Source: an uncultured Ruminococcus sp. | GTDB taxonomy: Bacteria > Bacillota > Clostridia > Oscillospirales > Acutalibacteraceae | Direction: 5' to 3' | Length of the DNA stretch: 64,000 nucleotides | Assembly: GCA_902785365.1 (NCBI GenBank) | Contig: CACZYC010000020.1 | Coordinates: 1 to 64,000, forward strand | Part shown: one piece after another, positions 54,969 to 63,596 of the stretch | How positions within the stretch are numbered: position 1 is the stretch's first letter | Layout of the letters: the number at the start of each line of letters is the position of its first letter | Notes under the pieces: model-generated | The model's input: only the letters and a program-made list of their open reading frames with translations | Told to the model about the DNA's origin: nothing | The model's database searches: none | Position numbers and translations under genes: made by a program

Positions 54969-55152
54969 GCCCTCCCTTGGGAAATTCCCCTGCTAGGGGA
55001 AATGTCCGCGAAGCGGACAAAAGGGTTGCCGTCTCCTGCTAAGGAAAAGCTGTCGAGCGTAGCGAGACTGATTAAATCTGTTTTACAAGTGGACCCTCTC
55101 CCGACCAATTCGCCTTTGGGGCGAATTGCCCACCCTCCCCCAAGGGAGGGCT
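54969..55152. repeat. Modular palindromic element, type B, copy 6
   Basis: About 184 bp. The left half is nearly identical to copy 5 (53027-53120); the right half has the hairpin CAATTCGCCTTTGGGGCGAATTG in place of the TTTTTGCCGGGCAAGA module. It ends CTCCCCCAAGGGAGGGCT. Its presence opens the reading frame upstream of the next gene, which should not be mistaken for an N-terminal extension. Confidence 0.85.
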
Positions 55153-55172
55153 CAAATAAGGTGGTAATTCAT

Positions 55173-56891
55173 ATGAAAATTTCGAATAAAAAAGCTATAA
55201 TAATACTCGCGGTACTCATAATCGTGAGCCTGTGCGTCAGCACATTCTACATATCCGCAAAGCAGGGCTACCACGAGGACGAGCTCCTTACATACAACCT
55301 CGCCAACACTCAGAAACAGCTCAATGTTGACGGCGGCTGGAACACCTCAGAGGACTTTAATGAATACCTCACAGTAGCGAAGAACGACCGCTTTAATTAC
55401 GCGCAGGTTGTGGAGAACCAGATTATCGACGCTTCGCACCCGCCTTTCTACTACGCGCTGGTGCACACGGTTTGTTCATTTTTTCCCACGGTATTCAGCC
55501 GTTACTTCGCGTATTCAATAAACGTGCTCGCGATGATAGGCATACTTATTCTGCTGTTTATGATTGGAAAGCGAGTGACAGGCAACAACTTCTACGCTCT
55601 CATAGGAGCGGGCGCTTACGCGCTGAGCATAGCCTGTTTCACCACAACAATTTACCTGAGAATGTATGCCACTCTCACGTTTTTCGTGCTGTTGTTTGTG
55701 TATCAGATGCTCAGGCTGTACGACAAAAAGAACGAGGTCAGAATCACCGACTGCCTTATCCTGCTCCCGATAATAATACTCGGTATTTTAACCCAGTATT
55801 ATTTCATCCTCTTTGCGGGACTGACAGGACTGATTTTCCTCATTTTCAAAATAAAGGAAAAGTGCTTCAAGGATTTGTTTTTTGTCCTCGGTACGGCTGT
55901 TGTCGGGTTCTGCGCGGCTATGCTTATCTATCCGCACATCATCGAGAACGTGCTCGGCGGCAACCGCGGTTTCGGTTCTCTGGAGATTTCGATTGACGCA
56001 ATCACGATTGTGACTTATGTGGTCTACAAGATTTTCACATACATAGAGATTCTGTCCAAGGATTTGTTCCTCGGTCAGGTATGGCTGTTTGCGCTATGTT
56101 GTGTAATTCTTGCCGCGTCGTTTATCTATTTCAGATTTGTCAAAAAGAGAAAGCTAAACCGCAAGGCGATGTTTATAACCATTCCGCCCGTGTTGTACTT
56201 TATCTTCATTTCTCTGGTGTCGCCTTTTAACAGCGACCGCTATGTAATGGCTTCACTGCCGTTTATCGCTATGCTGTTCGCGTTCGGATTCATCAGAATT
56301 TTCAATCTGTTCAAGTACGAAAAGATACGCTATGCGGTACCCGTATGCGTTGTTTTGGCGTTTATTCTGTCGCTTACGTTTGTGAAGCCCTACTACACCT
56401 ACGGCAAGACAAATCTCTATGACACAAAGACCGATAAAGCTGTCTTTGTCGGTACGGCTATGCTTGAATGGAACAAGGTTATCGACAAGCTTATGCTCTA
56501 CGACGAGGCTATGATTGCCCAGACCTCAAAGATGAACCCGAACCTCGCCAAGGAGCTCGAGAGCTTCGCCACAAAGCGCGGCATTGTAACCAACGGAAAG
56601 ATAAGCGCCTTTGCCGATTCTTATATGAACAACGGCGACGCGCACAAGGAATCCGAGAGCAGTCTCGAAAAGCTCTCTACCGACAAAAAGCTCAACTCTC
56701 TCGACGAGATTACTGTCTACATTTCCCGCCTTGCCGACGGCGATGATGTAATTGACTACATCACAAAGAATACGGATTTCAAGAAATGCGAGCTTATTCA
56801 AGCTGACTACAGCTTTGACGATTTCTACAACTGGTACGATTACTTTGTCGAAACCGAATCGTACTGTAATGTCTATAAATTCTCGAAATAG
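55173..56891 (+). CDS. GT-C (family 39-like) membrane glycosyltransferase
   Basis: A 572-residue protein with a signal-like first helix and about ten further membrane helices, then a C-terminal outer region of about 150 residues. The acidic motif YHEDELLTYN in the first outer loop and SHPPFYYALVH are typical of GT-C enzymes that use polyprenyl-phosphate sugars (GT39/ArnT group). Donor and acceptor are unknown. AAGGTGGTAA precedes ATG 55173 by 7 bases. It is the second type of GT-C-like gene in the window after the YfhO cluster. Confidence 0.82.
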   Translation: MKISNKKAIIILAVLIIVSLCVSTFYISAKQGYHEDELLTYNLANTQKQLNVDGGWNTSEDFNEYLTVAKNDRFNYAQVVENQIIDASHPPFYYALVHTVCSFFPTVFSRYFAYSINVLAMIGILILLFMIGKRVTGNNFYALIGAGAYALSIACFTTTIYLRMYATLTFFVLLFVYQMLRLYDKKNEVRITDCLILLPIIILGILTQYYFILFAGLTGLIFLIFKIKEKCFKDLFFVLGTAVVGFCAAMLIYPHIIENVLGGNRGFGSLEISIDAITIVTYVVYKIFTYIEILSKDLFLGQVWLFALCCVILAASFIYFRFVKKRKLNRKAMFITIPPVLYFIFISLVSPFNSDRYVMASLPFIAMLFAFGFIRIFNLFKYEKIRYAVPVCVVLAFILSLTFVKPYYTYGKTNLYDTKTDKAVFVGTAMLEWNKVIDKLMLYDEAMIAQTSKMNPNLAKELESFATKRGIVTNGKISAFADSYMNNGDAHKESESSLEKLSTDKKLNSLDEITVYISRLADGDDVIDYITKNTDFKKCELIQADYSFDDFYNWYDYFVETESYCNVYKFSK

Positions 56892-56911
56892 GATTCAGGG
56901 GTGAAAAAGTT

Positions 56912-57814
56912 TTGAAAAGATTAAAAAAACTGTCCCGAGAGGAAAGAAAAGACTGTATCGGGATCGCTTTTTCGGGAGGCGGACTGCAGGGTATCGCTCA
57001 CATCGGCGCTATAAAGGCGCTGTATGAGCTGGGTATTCATCCGCAGTTTGTGTCGGGCACAAGTTCGGGCGCGGCTATGGCGGCTATAATCGCCATGGGA
57101 TTTGAAGCCGATGAGATGACGAGAATCGCGAAAAAATATTGGAAAACCCTCGCCGAAATTGACAACGGTATTATCTTCAAGGGCGTGGCGCAGCTTGTTC
57201 TCAACAAGAACATCAAGCGTGACGGGCTCAAGTCGGGCAAGCTTATTTCGGATGTAATCCGTGAGATTATGTATATAAGAAATATTAACAGTTTTCGCGA
57301 CCTTCCTATTAACCTCTCAGTGTGCACGGTAGACACACTCACCACCGACGAGTGTATCTTTACGACCTTTGATGAGGGGTTGGAGAACGACCACATCCAT
57401 TACCTAACGGGTGTTCCGCTGGAGACTGCTGTCCGAGCGAGTATGTCATTCCCCGCTATTTACACCACCTGTACATACAAGAACTACAACTTTATCGACG
57501 GCGGCTCAAAGGACAATCTCCCCGTCAAAATCCTCAAGGATATGGGCGTGGGCAAGGTGCTCGCCATCGGCTTTGATATTATGGACTATGATCCCAACCC
57601 GGGGCTTAACGGACTCATCAAGGTAATCTGGCGCGCGCTGGACGTTTACTCGATTGACGGCACGCGTAAGTCAATGAAAATGGCTGATCTGGCTGTGGAA
57701 ATACAGAACGAGAACACTGCCCTCTTCGACATAAACAACGTCGATGAAACAATTCAGGAGGGCTACGACTGCATTATGAAACACAAGGATAAGATACTCG
57801 AAATATTTGGTTAA
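56912..57814 (+). CDS. Patatin-like phospholipase family protein
   Basis: A 300-residue serine hydrolase of the patatin/RssA group. It has the oxyanion loop FSGGGLQG, the nucleophile motif GTSSG (Ser about 51) and the Asp dyad partner in IDGGSKDNLP. Such proteins cleave acyl chains from membrane lipids. The start is TTG 56912, with AGGGGTG upstream. It lies 20 bases after the GT-C gene and is probably co-transcribed with it; a shared envelope role is inferred from position only. Confidence 0.88.
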   Translation: MKRLKKLSREERKDCIGIAFSGGGLQGIAHIGAIKALYELGIHPQFVSGTSSGAAMAAIIAMGFEADEMTRIAKKYWKTLAEIDNGIIFKGVAQLVLNKNIKRDGLKSGKLISDVIREIMYIRNINSFRDLPINLSVCTVDTLTTDECIFTTFDEGLENDHIHYLTGVPLETAVRASMSFPAIYTTCTYKNYNFIDGGSKDNLPVKILKDMGVGKVLAIGFDIMDYDPNPGLNGLIKVIWRALDVYSIDGTRKSMKMADLAVEIQNENTALFDINNVDETIQEGYDCIMKHKDKILEIFG

Positions 57815-57817
57815 ACT

Positions 57818-57845
57818 GTAGGGGAGCCGCTCCCGCTGCTCCCGA
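57818..57845. repeat. Solo arm of the MITE-like repeat
   Basis: GTAGGGGAGC followed by CGCTCCCGCTGCTCCC closely resembles the left arm of the element at 29104-29262. It can form a small hairpin between the patatin gene and rimM. Confidence 0.6.
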
Positions 57846-57867
57846 TTTTCGGATTTGAGGGGTTAGT

Positions 57868-58380
57868 ATGAAAAAACAGTTTTTAGAGGCGGGTAAGGTT
57901 GTAGGCACTCACGGACTGCGCGGTGAAATCCGTGTCGAGTGCTGGTGCGACAGTCCCGCGTTCCTCGCCGAGTTTGAAACCCTGTATTTTGAGGAGGGTA
58001 AAGTTGAACTCAGCGTTAAGTCCAGGCCGCACAAAAATATAGTTCTCACAAAAATCAAGGACACAGATACCGTGGAGGACGCCGAAAAGCTCCGCGGAAA
58101 AATCCTGTATATAAACCGCGACGACGTTATTCTCCCCGAGGGCAAAAACTTCATTCAGGACCTCATCGGCTGCAAGGTGCTCGACGAGAGCGACCGCAGC
58201 GTTGAGTACGGCGAAATTACCGAGGTATTCAAGACGGGAGCTAACGACGTTTACACCGTAAAAAAAGGTGATAAGCTGTATTATGTTCCCGTTGTGGACA
58301 GCATTGTCACTCTGAAAAATGTTGACGAGGGATTTGTACTCGTCAGACCTGTTAAGGGGCTTTTCGATAATGAAGATTGA
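57868..58380 (+). CDS. rimM: 16S rRNA processing protein RimM
   Basis: Binds ribosomal protein S19 and assists 30S head assembly. The 170-residue protein has the RimM N-terminal barrel (AGKVVGTHGLRGEIRVE) and a C-terminal PRC barrel (DLIGCKVLDESDRSVEYGEI, YVPVVDSIV). GAGGGG lies 10 bases before the ATG. It overlaps trmD by 11 bases. The usual upstream rpsP is elsewhere. Confidence 0.96.
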   Translation: MKKQFLEAGKVVGTHGLRGEIRVECWCDSPAFLAEFETLYFEEGKVELSVKSRPHKNIVLTKIKDTDTVEDAEKLRGKILYINRDDVILPEGKNFIQDLIGCKVLDESDRSVEYGEITEVFKTGANDVYTVKKGDKLYYVPVVDSIVTLKNVDEGFVLVRPVKGLFDNED

Positions 58381-59101
58381 TTTGATAACCCTGTTCCCCG
58401 AAATGTGCGAGGCAGTCCTCGGCGAGAGCGTGATAGGACGCGCTCAGAAGTCAGGGGCAATAGATATAAACTGCGTTCAGCTGCGCGACTACGCTCTGGA
58501 CAAACACCGCCGTGTGGACGACACGGTCTACGGCGGTGGAATGGGTATGCTTATGAAGTGCGAGCCCATAGCTCTGTGCTATGAGGATATCTGTCAAAAG
58601 CGCGGGGAAAAGCCTTATTTTGTCTATATGTCGCCGCAGGGCAGACCGCTCACTCAGCAAAGGCTCAAGGAGCTCTCAAAGCTTGACTGCATCTGTGTGC
58701 TCGCGGGACACTACGAGGGCGTTGACCAGAGGGTAATCGACGAGCTTGTCGATGAGGAAATCTCAATCGGCGACTACGTTCTCACCGGCGGGGAACTGCC
58801 CGCGCTTGTTTTTGCGGACGCTCTGGCGCGGCTTGTGCCCGGGGTTCTCTCCAACGACGAGTGCTTTACCGAGGAAAGCCACTACAAAGGTCTGCTCGAA
58901 TATCCGCAGTACACCAAACCGCAGGTCTGGAGGGGGAAAGAAGTTCCTCCCGTACTCTACAGCGGAGACCATCAGAAGGTAGACCGCTGGCGCTATGAGC
59001 ACAGCCTTATCAATACCGCCCAAAAACGTCCCGATATGCTCGACAAAATAACGCTCAGTGATGACGATAAAAAAATACTATTTGACAATGGTTTTAGTTA
59101 A
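58370..59101 (+). CDS. trmD: tRNA (guanine-37-N1)-methyltransferase
   Basis: Makes m1G37 next to the anticodon, preventing frameshifts; a SPOUT-fold dimer. The 243-residue product begins MKIDLITLFPEMCEAVLGES. It shows RRVDDTVYGGGMGMLMKCEP, the knot segment YEGVDQRVIDELVDEEISIG, DYVLTGGELPALV and the C-terminal TRPQVW-like TKPQVWRGKEVPPVL. The start overlaps the end of rimM. rplS, the usual next gene, is absent. Confidence 0.97.
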   Translation: MKIDLITLFPEMCEAVLGESVIGRAQKSGAIDINCVQLRDYALDKHRRVDDTVYGGGMGMLMKCEPIALCYEDICQKRGEKPYFVYMSPQGRPLTQQRLKELSKLDCICVLAGHYEGVDQRVIDELVDEEISIGDYVLTGGELPALVFADALARLVPGVLSNDECFTEESHYKGLLEYPQYTKPQVWRGKEVPPVLYSGDHQKVDRWRYEHSLINTAQKRPDMLDKITLSDDDKKILFDNGFS

Positions 59102-59168
59102 GTTGCACAAACCGAAAATAGCTAAAACAGATTAAAATGTTATTAAATCCAAAATTGATTTTTCGGTG

Positions 59169-59196
59169 TTGACGATAATAAGAAAAGTGCTATAAT
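59169..59196 (+). promoter_or_regulatory. Promoter of ptsH
   Basis: TTGACG (59169-59174), a 16-base spacer and TATAAT (59191-59196), with the extended -10 TG at 59188-59189. The leader to ptsH is about 60 bases. Confidence 0.75.
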
Positions 59197-59264
59197 ATGT
59201 ATGTAATTGGAGCACACTACTCCAAAGTGTATGAACTATATAAGAATTTTGAGAGGTTTTACTT

Positions 59265-59528
59265 ATGTACGTTAAGGAAGTTTTAGTTAAGAATAAAGCA
59301 GGTCTGCACGCGCGTCCCGCTACATTCTTCATACAGAAGGCTAACGAATTCAAGGCTACTATCTGGGTAGAGAAAGAAGAAAGACGAGTTAACGCCAAGA
59401 GCCTTTTGGGAGTACTCTCTCTCGGAATCATCGGCGGAACAACAATCAAGATTATCGCTGACGGCGCTGACGAGCAGGAAGCTGTCGACGGTCTTGTTTC
59501 TTTGGTTGATTCAGGTTTTGCTGACTAA
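59265..59528 (+). CDS. ptsH: Phosphocarrier protein HPr
   Basis: HPr passes phosphate from enzyme I to sugar-specific enzymes II; in Firmicutes it also controls carbon catabolite repression when phosphorylated on a serine. The 87-residue protein has the phosphorylated His15 in AGLHARPA and the regulatory Ser46 in NAKSLLGVLSLG, so it is a true HPr rather than Crh, which lacks the His. GAGAGG precedes the ATG. It is a single gene with its own promoter and terminator; ptsI is not adjacent. Confidence 0.95.
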   Translation: MYVKEVLVKNKAGLHARPATFFIQKANEFKATIWVEKEERRVNAKSLLGVLSLGIIGGTTIKIIADGADEQEAVDGLVSLVDSGFAD

Positions 59529-59542
59529 GTAAGATTTATTTA

Positions 59543-59573
59543 GGGCAGACTCATTTTGAGCCTGCCTTTTTTT
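59543..59573 (+). terminator. Terminator of ptsH
   Basis: GGCAGACTC/GAGCCTGCC (one mismatch) with a 5-base loop and then seven T. Confidence 0.85.
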
Positions 59574-59586
59574 AGTTCTCCACTGA

Positions 59587-59892
59587 AGGCTTCCCTTGGG
59601 GGAAGCTGTCAGGCGTAGCCTGACTGAAGAGGGTCCACATAAAAAAGTAAATTAGTTCACGTTTGATATATCGAGCGTTTCTAAAGTTGACCCTCTCCCG
59701 ACTTCGCTACGCTCAGCCACCCTTTCCTTAGCAGGAGACGGCTTCCTAAGCCGGAGACGGCAAACCCTCTGTCGCATTCGCGACATCTCCCTTAGTAAGG
59801 GAGTCTCCCTTTTGTCCCTTAGTAAGGGAGTCTCCCTTTTGTCCGCTCCGCGGACATTTCCCCTAGCAGGGGAATTTCCCAAGGGAGGGCTT
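59587..59892. repeat. Modular palindromic element, type B, copy 7 (expanded)
   Basis: About 306 bp. The left arm is as in copies 3 and 4. The right arm is expanded with several hairpin modules, including a 27-bp direct duplication (59791-59817 and 59818-59844), then GTCCGCTCCGCGGAC, TTTCCCCTAGCAGGGGAA and CCAAGGGAGGGCTT. It fills the gap before uvrC; no promoter was found in it. Confidence 0.85.
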
Positions 59893-59933
59893 AGCGGTTT
59901 CCCATATTTTAAAGACAAAATAAAGATAAACCT

Positions 59934-61760
59934 ATGAATACTAAACTTTCCGAACTCCGCAAGAGGGCGATGGCGCTGCCGCTGTCCCCCGGAGTTTATA
60001 TAATGCGCGACAAAAACAAAAAGATAATATACATCGGTAAAGCCAAGGCGCTGAAAAACCGTGTGTCACAGTATTTCGGTTCACAGAACAACCACCCTGA
60101 AAAAGTCAGACGTATGGTTGAGAATGTGGATTTTTTTGACTATATAATCTGCGACAGCGAGTTCGAGGCGCTTATTCTTGAATGCAGTCTTATCAAACAG
60201 CACACACCCAAATACAACATCCTGCTCAAGGACGACAAGGGCTACAGCTACATCAGGGTGTCAAACGACAAGTGGCGCAAGATTACCTACGAGCTTCAGA
60301 AGGCTGACGACGACGCGCTCTATATCGGGCCGTACAAGAGCAGCTTTTATGTCAAGCAGAGTGTGGAGGAAGCCAACAAGATTTTTAAACTGCCCACCTG
60401 CAACCGCAAATTCCCGGAGGATTTCGGCAAGCAAAGACCTTGCCTTAATTTCCACATCAAGCAGTGCGCGGCTCCCTGTACGGGCAGGGTGAGCTTTGAG
60501 GAGTATGACGAGAGCGTCAGACAGGCGCTGGACTTCCTCAAGGGCGGCAGCGGCAAGTCCGTCAAAATGCTCACCGAGGAAATGGAGAAAGCCTCCGAAA
60601 ACCTCGAGTTTGAGCGTGCCGCCAAAATCCGCGACAAAATCAACGCGGTCAAAAAAATGTCCGAAAAGCAAAAGGTGGTCGCCGTCAGCGTTCCCGACCA
60701 GGACGTAATTGCCTACTTTACCGACGGTGAACGCGGCTGTTTTCAGATTTTTAAGTTTGAGGGCGGCAGACTGACCGACCACGAGAATTTTATAATAAAC
60801 AACCCTATGGAACAGGACGATGAGCTCTCGCAGTTTATCACAGGCTACTACTCGATGAACCGCGCTGTCCCGCGCAACATCACCCTTGACAGATTGCCCG
60901 AGGACAGCGAACTGCTCGAAAAGTGGCTCACGGAAAAGAGCGGCAGGCGTGTTTATCTCACCGCTCCTCAGCGCGGCGAACAGGCTCAGCTCGTGAGTAT
61001 GTGCAGGAAGAACGCCGCCGAGGCTCTCGCTCAGATCAAGGGCAGAACCTCCCGTGAATACTCCGTTTTGGAGGAGCTCAGAGAGCTTCTGGGACTCGAT
61101 AAAATACCCGAATATATAGAGAGCTATGATATTTCAAACCTCGCGGGCACAGAGAATGTCGCGGGTATGATTGTGTACGAAAACGGCAAACCTCTTAAAT
61201 CCGCCTACAAAAAGTTCAGGATAAAGAGCTTTGAAGGTCAGGACGACTATGCCTCTATGGCGGAGGTTCTTGACAGGCGATTTACGGAATATGAGGAGAA
61301 CAGGGACAGCGGCGAGGGCTTCGGACGTTTGCCCGATCTCATACTGCTCGACGGCGGTAAAGGACAGGTCGCCGCGGTTATGCCCGTGCTCCAAAAGCAC
61401 AACGTCAATGTTCCCGTGTTCGGTATGGTTAAGGACACAAGCCACCGCACCAGAGCCGTTACGGGCTCCGGAGGGGAGATATCCATAAACTCATACAGAA
61501 GCGTGTTCACTTTCCTGAGCAAAATGCAGGACGAGGTTCACCGCTTCGCCATAGGATATCACCGTCAAAGACGTAAGAACGCGGTCATAAACAGCTCGCT
61601 TACCGATATCGACGGCGTGGGAGCTGTCAGAGCGAAAGCGCTGTTAAAGCATTTCAGAACAATCGCGAATATCAGAAATGCCGACCTCGAGGAGCTCGAG
61701 ATGTGCCCCAAAATGACGCACGACTCGGCGGTCGCGGTATTTAATTATTTTCACAAATAA
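59934..61760 (+). CDS. uvrC: Excinuclease ABC subunit C
   Basis: Makes the two incisions around DNA lesions after UvrAB. The 608-residue protein has the GIY-YIG nuclease (SPGVYIMRDKNKKIIYIGKA, about 18-40), a four-cysteine-like region (PTCNRKF, PCLNFHIKQCAAPC), the UVR motif (ENLEFERAAKIRDKI, about 220), the RNase H-like 5' nuclease (ESYDISNLAGTENVAGMIVY, LDGGKGQ), and C-terminal helix-hairpin-helix pairs. The ribosome binding site is weak. It follows a repeat element directly. Confidence 0.97.
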   Translation: MNTKLSELRKRAMALPLSPGVYIMRDKNKKIIYIGKAKALKNRVSQYFGSQNNHPEKVRRMVENVDFFDYIICDSEFEALILECSLIKQHTPKYNILLKDDKGYSYIRVSNDKWRKITYELQKADDDALYIGPYKSSFYVKQSVEEANKIFKLPTCNRKFPEDFGKQRPCLNFHIKQCAAPCTGRVSFEEYDESVRQALDFLKGGSGKSVKMLTEEMEKASENLEFERAAKIRDKINAVKKMSEKQKVVAVSVPDQDVIAYFTDGERGCFQIFKFEGGRLTDHENFIINNPMEQDDELSQFITGYYSMNRAVPRNITLDRLPEDSELLEKWLTEKSGRRVYLTAPQRGEQAQLVSMCRKNAAEALAQIKGRTSREYSVLEELRELLGLDKIPEYIESYDISNLAGTENVAGMIVYENGKPLKSAYKKFRIKSFEGQDDYASMAEVLDRRFTEYEENRDSGEGFGRLPDLILLDGGKGQVAAVMPVLQKHNVNVPVFGMVKDTSHRTRAVTGSGGEISINSYRSVFTFLSKMQDEVHRFAIGYHRQRRKNAVINSSLTDIDGVGAVRAKALLKHFRTIANIRNADLEELEMCPKMTHDSAVAVFNYFHK

Positions 61761-61805
61761 TATAAAGCCCTCCCTTTTGGAGATAGTCTGTTTATCAAAC
61801 GTATA

Positions 61806-61994
61806 GTAAGGAACGGGGGTCTCGTTGTCCCCTTGGGGAAAATGTCAGCCGCAGGCTGACAAAAGGGGTAAGCAAGTGTTACAGCAAGGTCAGAAGAAGT
61901 CTTTATCAGCACAACATCTGTTGAACCGCTTACGCTGCTGCCCCCCTCTGCTGCGCTGGCGCTCCGCTTCTCCCCCAAGGGGGAGACAAGACCG
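61806..61994. repeat. Modular palindromic element, type A, copy 2 (inverted)
   Basis: About 189 bp, the reverse complement of the type at 19711-19887. It begins AGTAAGGAACGGGGGTCTCG and ends in a run of CGCTTCTCCCCCAAGGGGGA plus GACAAG. The hairpin next to the outer arm is GTCAGCC/GGCTGAC here but GTCCGC/GCGGAC in copy 1. The middles are unrelated. A partial type B arm (CCCTCCCTTTTGG) precedes it at 61769-61781. Confidence 0.8.
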
Positions 61995-62062
61995 CTACTC
62001 CTTTCTATACCGCGCGTGGATAGACTGCTACTCATGGGAAAGCAATTTGGAAAGGATATATT

Positions 62063-62611
62063 ATGCGCGTAATAACAGGCTCCGCAAGGGGCAGAAAACT
62101 CGAAACACTCAGCGGAGACGACGTACGCCCGACCACCGACAAGGTCAAAGAGGCGGTTTTCTCGGCTATACAATTCGATATTGAGGGGAGGAGCTTCCTC
62201 GACTTGTTCGCGGGCAGCGGACAGATGGGAATAGAGGCGCTCAGCAGAGGCGCGGAATCCGCGACATTTGTCGATAAAAGCCGAAAGTCGGTCGACATCG
62301 TCCGCAAAAACCTGAATAACGTCGGTTTTTACGAAAAAGCGAAGGTTTTTCACGCCGACAGCATAGCTTTCATAGATTCAACCACCGATTTGTACGATAT
62401 TGTTTATCTCGACCCGCCGTTCGGTTCGGGATTGTTACAAAATGCTTTGCCTAAAATTGCCGAAAAAATGAAAAAAACAGGTGTAATTATTGCCGAAAAT
62501 GAAGAAAATGAGGTGATTTTACAAAAATATGGTGAATTTGTGCTTGACAGACAAAAACACTATGGTAAAATAAAAGTAAGTATGTACAGACATAAGGATT
62601 TTGTTTTATGA
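62063..62611 (+). CDS. rsmD: 16S rRNA (guanine-966-N2)-methyltransferase
   Basis: Methylates G966 of 16S rRNA. The 182-residue protein starts MRVITGSARGRKLETL, has the SAM-binding FLDLFAGSGQMGIEALSRGA and the catalytic YLDPPFGSG. AAAGGATATATT precedes the ATG. It overlaps coaD by 4 bases, the standard rsmD-coaD pair. Confidence 0.96.
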   Translation: MRVITGSARGRKLETLSGDDVRPTTDKVKEAVFSAIQFDIEGRSFLDLFAGSGQMGIEALSRGAESATFVDKSRKSVDIVRKNLNNVGFYEKAKVFHADSIAFIDSTTDLYDIVYLDPPFGSGLLQNALPKIAEKMKKTGVIIAENEENEVILQKYGEFVLDRQKHYGKIKVSMYRHKDFVL

Positions 62612-63087
62612 AAACAAAGGTTATTTGTCCGGGCAGTTTTGATCCCGTCACATTAGGTCATGTCGATATCATAACCAGAGCGTCAAAAATGTTTGACAGC
62701 GTTGTGGTAGGCGTGCTCAACAATCCCGCCAAGAACTCCAGCTTTACAACAGAGGAGCGTATGGAACTTCTGAGAAAGGCGACAGCGGGGCTCCAAAATA
62801 TTGAGATTGTCGAATTTGACGGCCTGCTTGCCGATTATACCCGCGAGCGCGGTATTACGGCTATCGTAAAGGGACTGAGAGCTGTATCGGATTTTGAGTA
62901 TGAATTTCAGCAGGCGCTGTTCAATAAAAAGCTTAATCCCGAACTGGAGACGATTTTCCTGACATCCAACACGGAGTTTATGTATCTCAGCTCAAGCGGT
63001 GTCAAGCAGGTCGCTTCCCTCGGCGGAGACATAAGCTCATTTGTACCTGAATGTGTGCACGATGAAATACTTAAAAGGTTAAAATAA
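62608..63087 (+). CDS. coaD: Phosphopantetheine adenylyltransferase
   Basis: Converts 4'-phosphopantetheine and ATP to dephospho-CoA. The 159-residue nucleotidyltransferase has CPGSFDPVTLGHVDII (T/HxGH motif), GLLADYTRERG and the C-terminal YLSSSGVKQVASLGGDIS. Its start overlaps the rsmD stop. Confidence 0.97.
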   Translation: MKTKVICPGSFDPVTLGHVDIITRASKMFDSVVVGVLNNPAKNSSFTTEERMELLRKATAGLQNIEIVEFDGLLADYTRERGITAIVKGLRAVSDFEYEFQQALFNKKLNPELETIFLTSNTEFMYLSSSGVKQVASLGGDISSFVPECVHDEILKRLK

Positions 63088-63124
63088 AATCCAAAGAGAA
63101 ATTTTATATAGGAGAGTGGAGAAA

Positions 63125-63595
63125 ATGGACAGATTAGACAAGAGAGTAGAGGACTTAATCTTAGAATTACAGGATATGGTAAACGACGCCAAGGGCGTGC
63201 CTATGTCAAGAGACAAGAAGGTAATTATCTCGGGCGACCGTGTTTTTGATATTCTTGACGAAATCGAGGATAACCTTCCCGCGGAAATCAGCGTTGCCAA
63301 GAACATCGTTGCCGACCGTGACGCTATCATTGAGGAAGCTCACCGCAACGCCGACGAGATTATCCGTCAGGCTGAGGAGCGCCGCAAGATTATGGTAAGC
63401 CAGCACGAGGTTACTCTTGCTGCCGAGGCTAAGTCAAAGGAAATCCTTAACGACGCCAAGAAAAAGTCTGTTGAAATGCACAAAGCAGCCAACTCCTATG
63501 TTGAGGATATTATGCGCCGCGCAGACGAGAGCATCACATCCTACGCTCAGGAAATCCGCAAGGCTCGTCAGAACCTCAAGAGCTCAATGAAATAA
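63125..63595 (+). CDS. Coiled-coil protein, DivIVA/V-ATPase subunit H-like
   Basis: A 156-residue soluble protein that is almost wholly alpha-helical. An N-terminal helical segment (about 1-60) is followed by a long Ala/Glu/Lys-rich coiled coil (about 60-150; IIEEAHRNADEIIRQAEERRK). Clostridial proteins of this type follow coaD and are annotated as ATPase- or DivIVA-like; the role is not known. GGAGAGTGGAG favours ATG 63125 over GTG 63116. It lies 37 bases after coaD and is probably in the same transcript. Confidence 0.8.
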   Translation: MDRLDKRVEDLILELQDMVNDAKGVPMSRDKKVIISGDRVFDILDEIEDNLPAEISVAKNIVADRDAIIEEAHRNADEIIRQAEERRKIMVSQHEVTLAAEAKSKEILNDAKKKSVEMHKAANSYVEDIMRRADESITSYAQEIRKARQNLKSSMK

Positions 63596-63596
63596 T

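Noticed and set aside
55002..55172. 57-codon N-terminal extension of the GT-C protein
   Set aside because: It is encoded by the type B repeat; the ATG at 55173 has a ribosome site and a normal signal-like helix follows.
59265..59528. Crh instead of HPr
   Set aside because: Crh lacks His15; this protein keeps His15 in AGLHARPA as well as Ser46.
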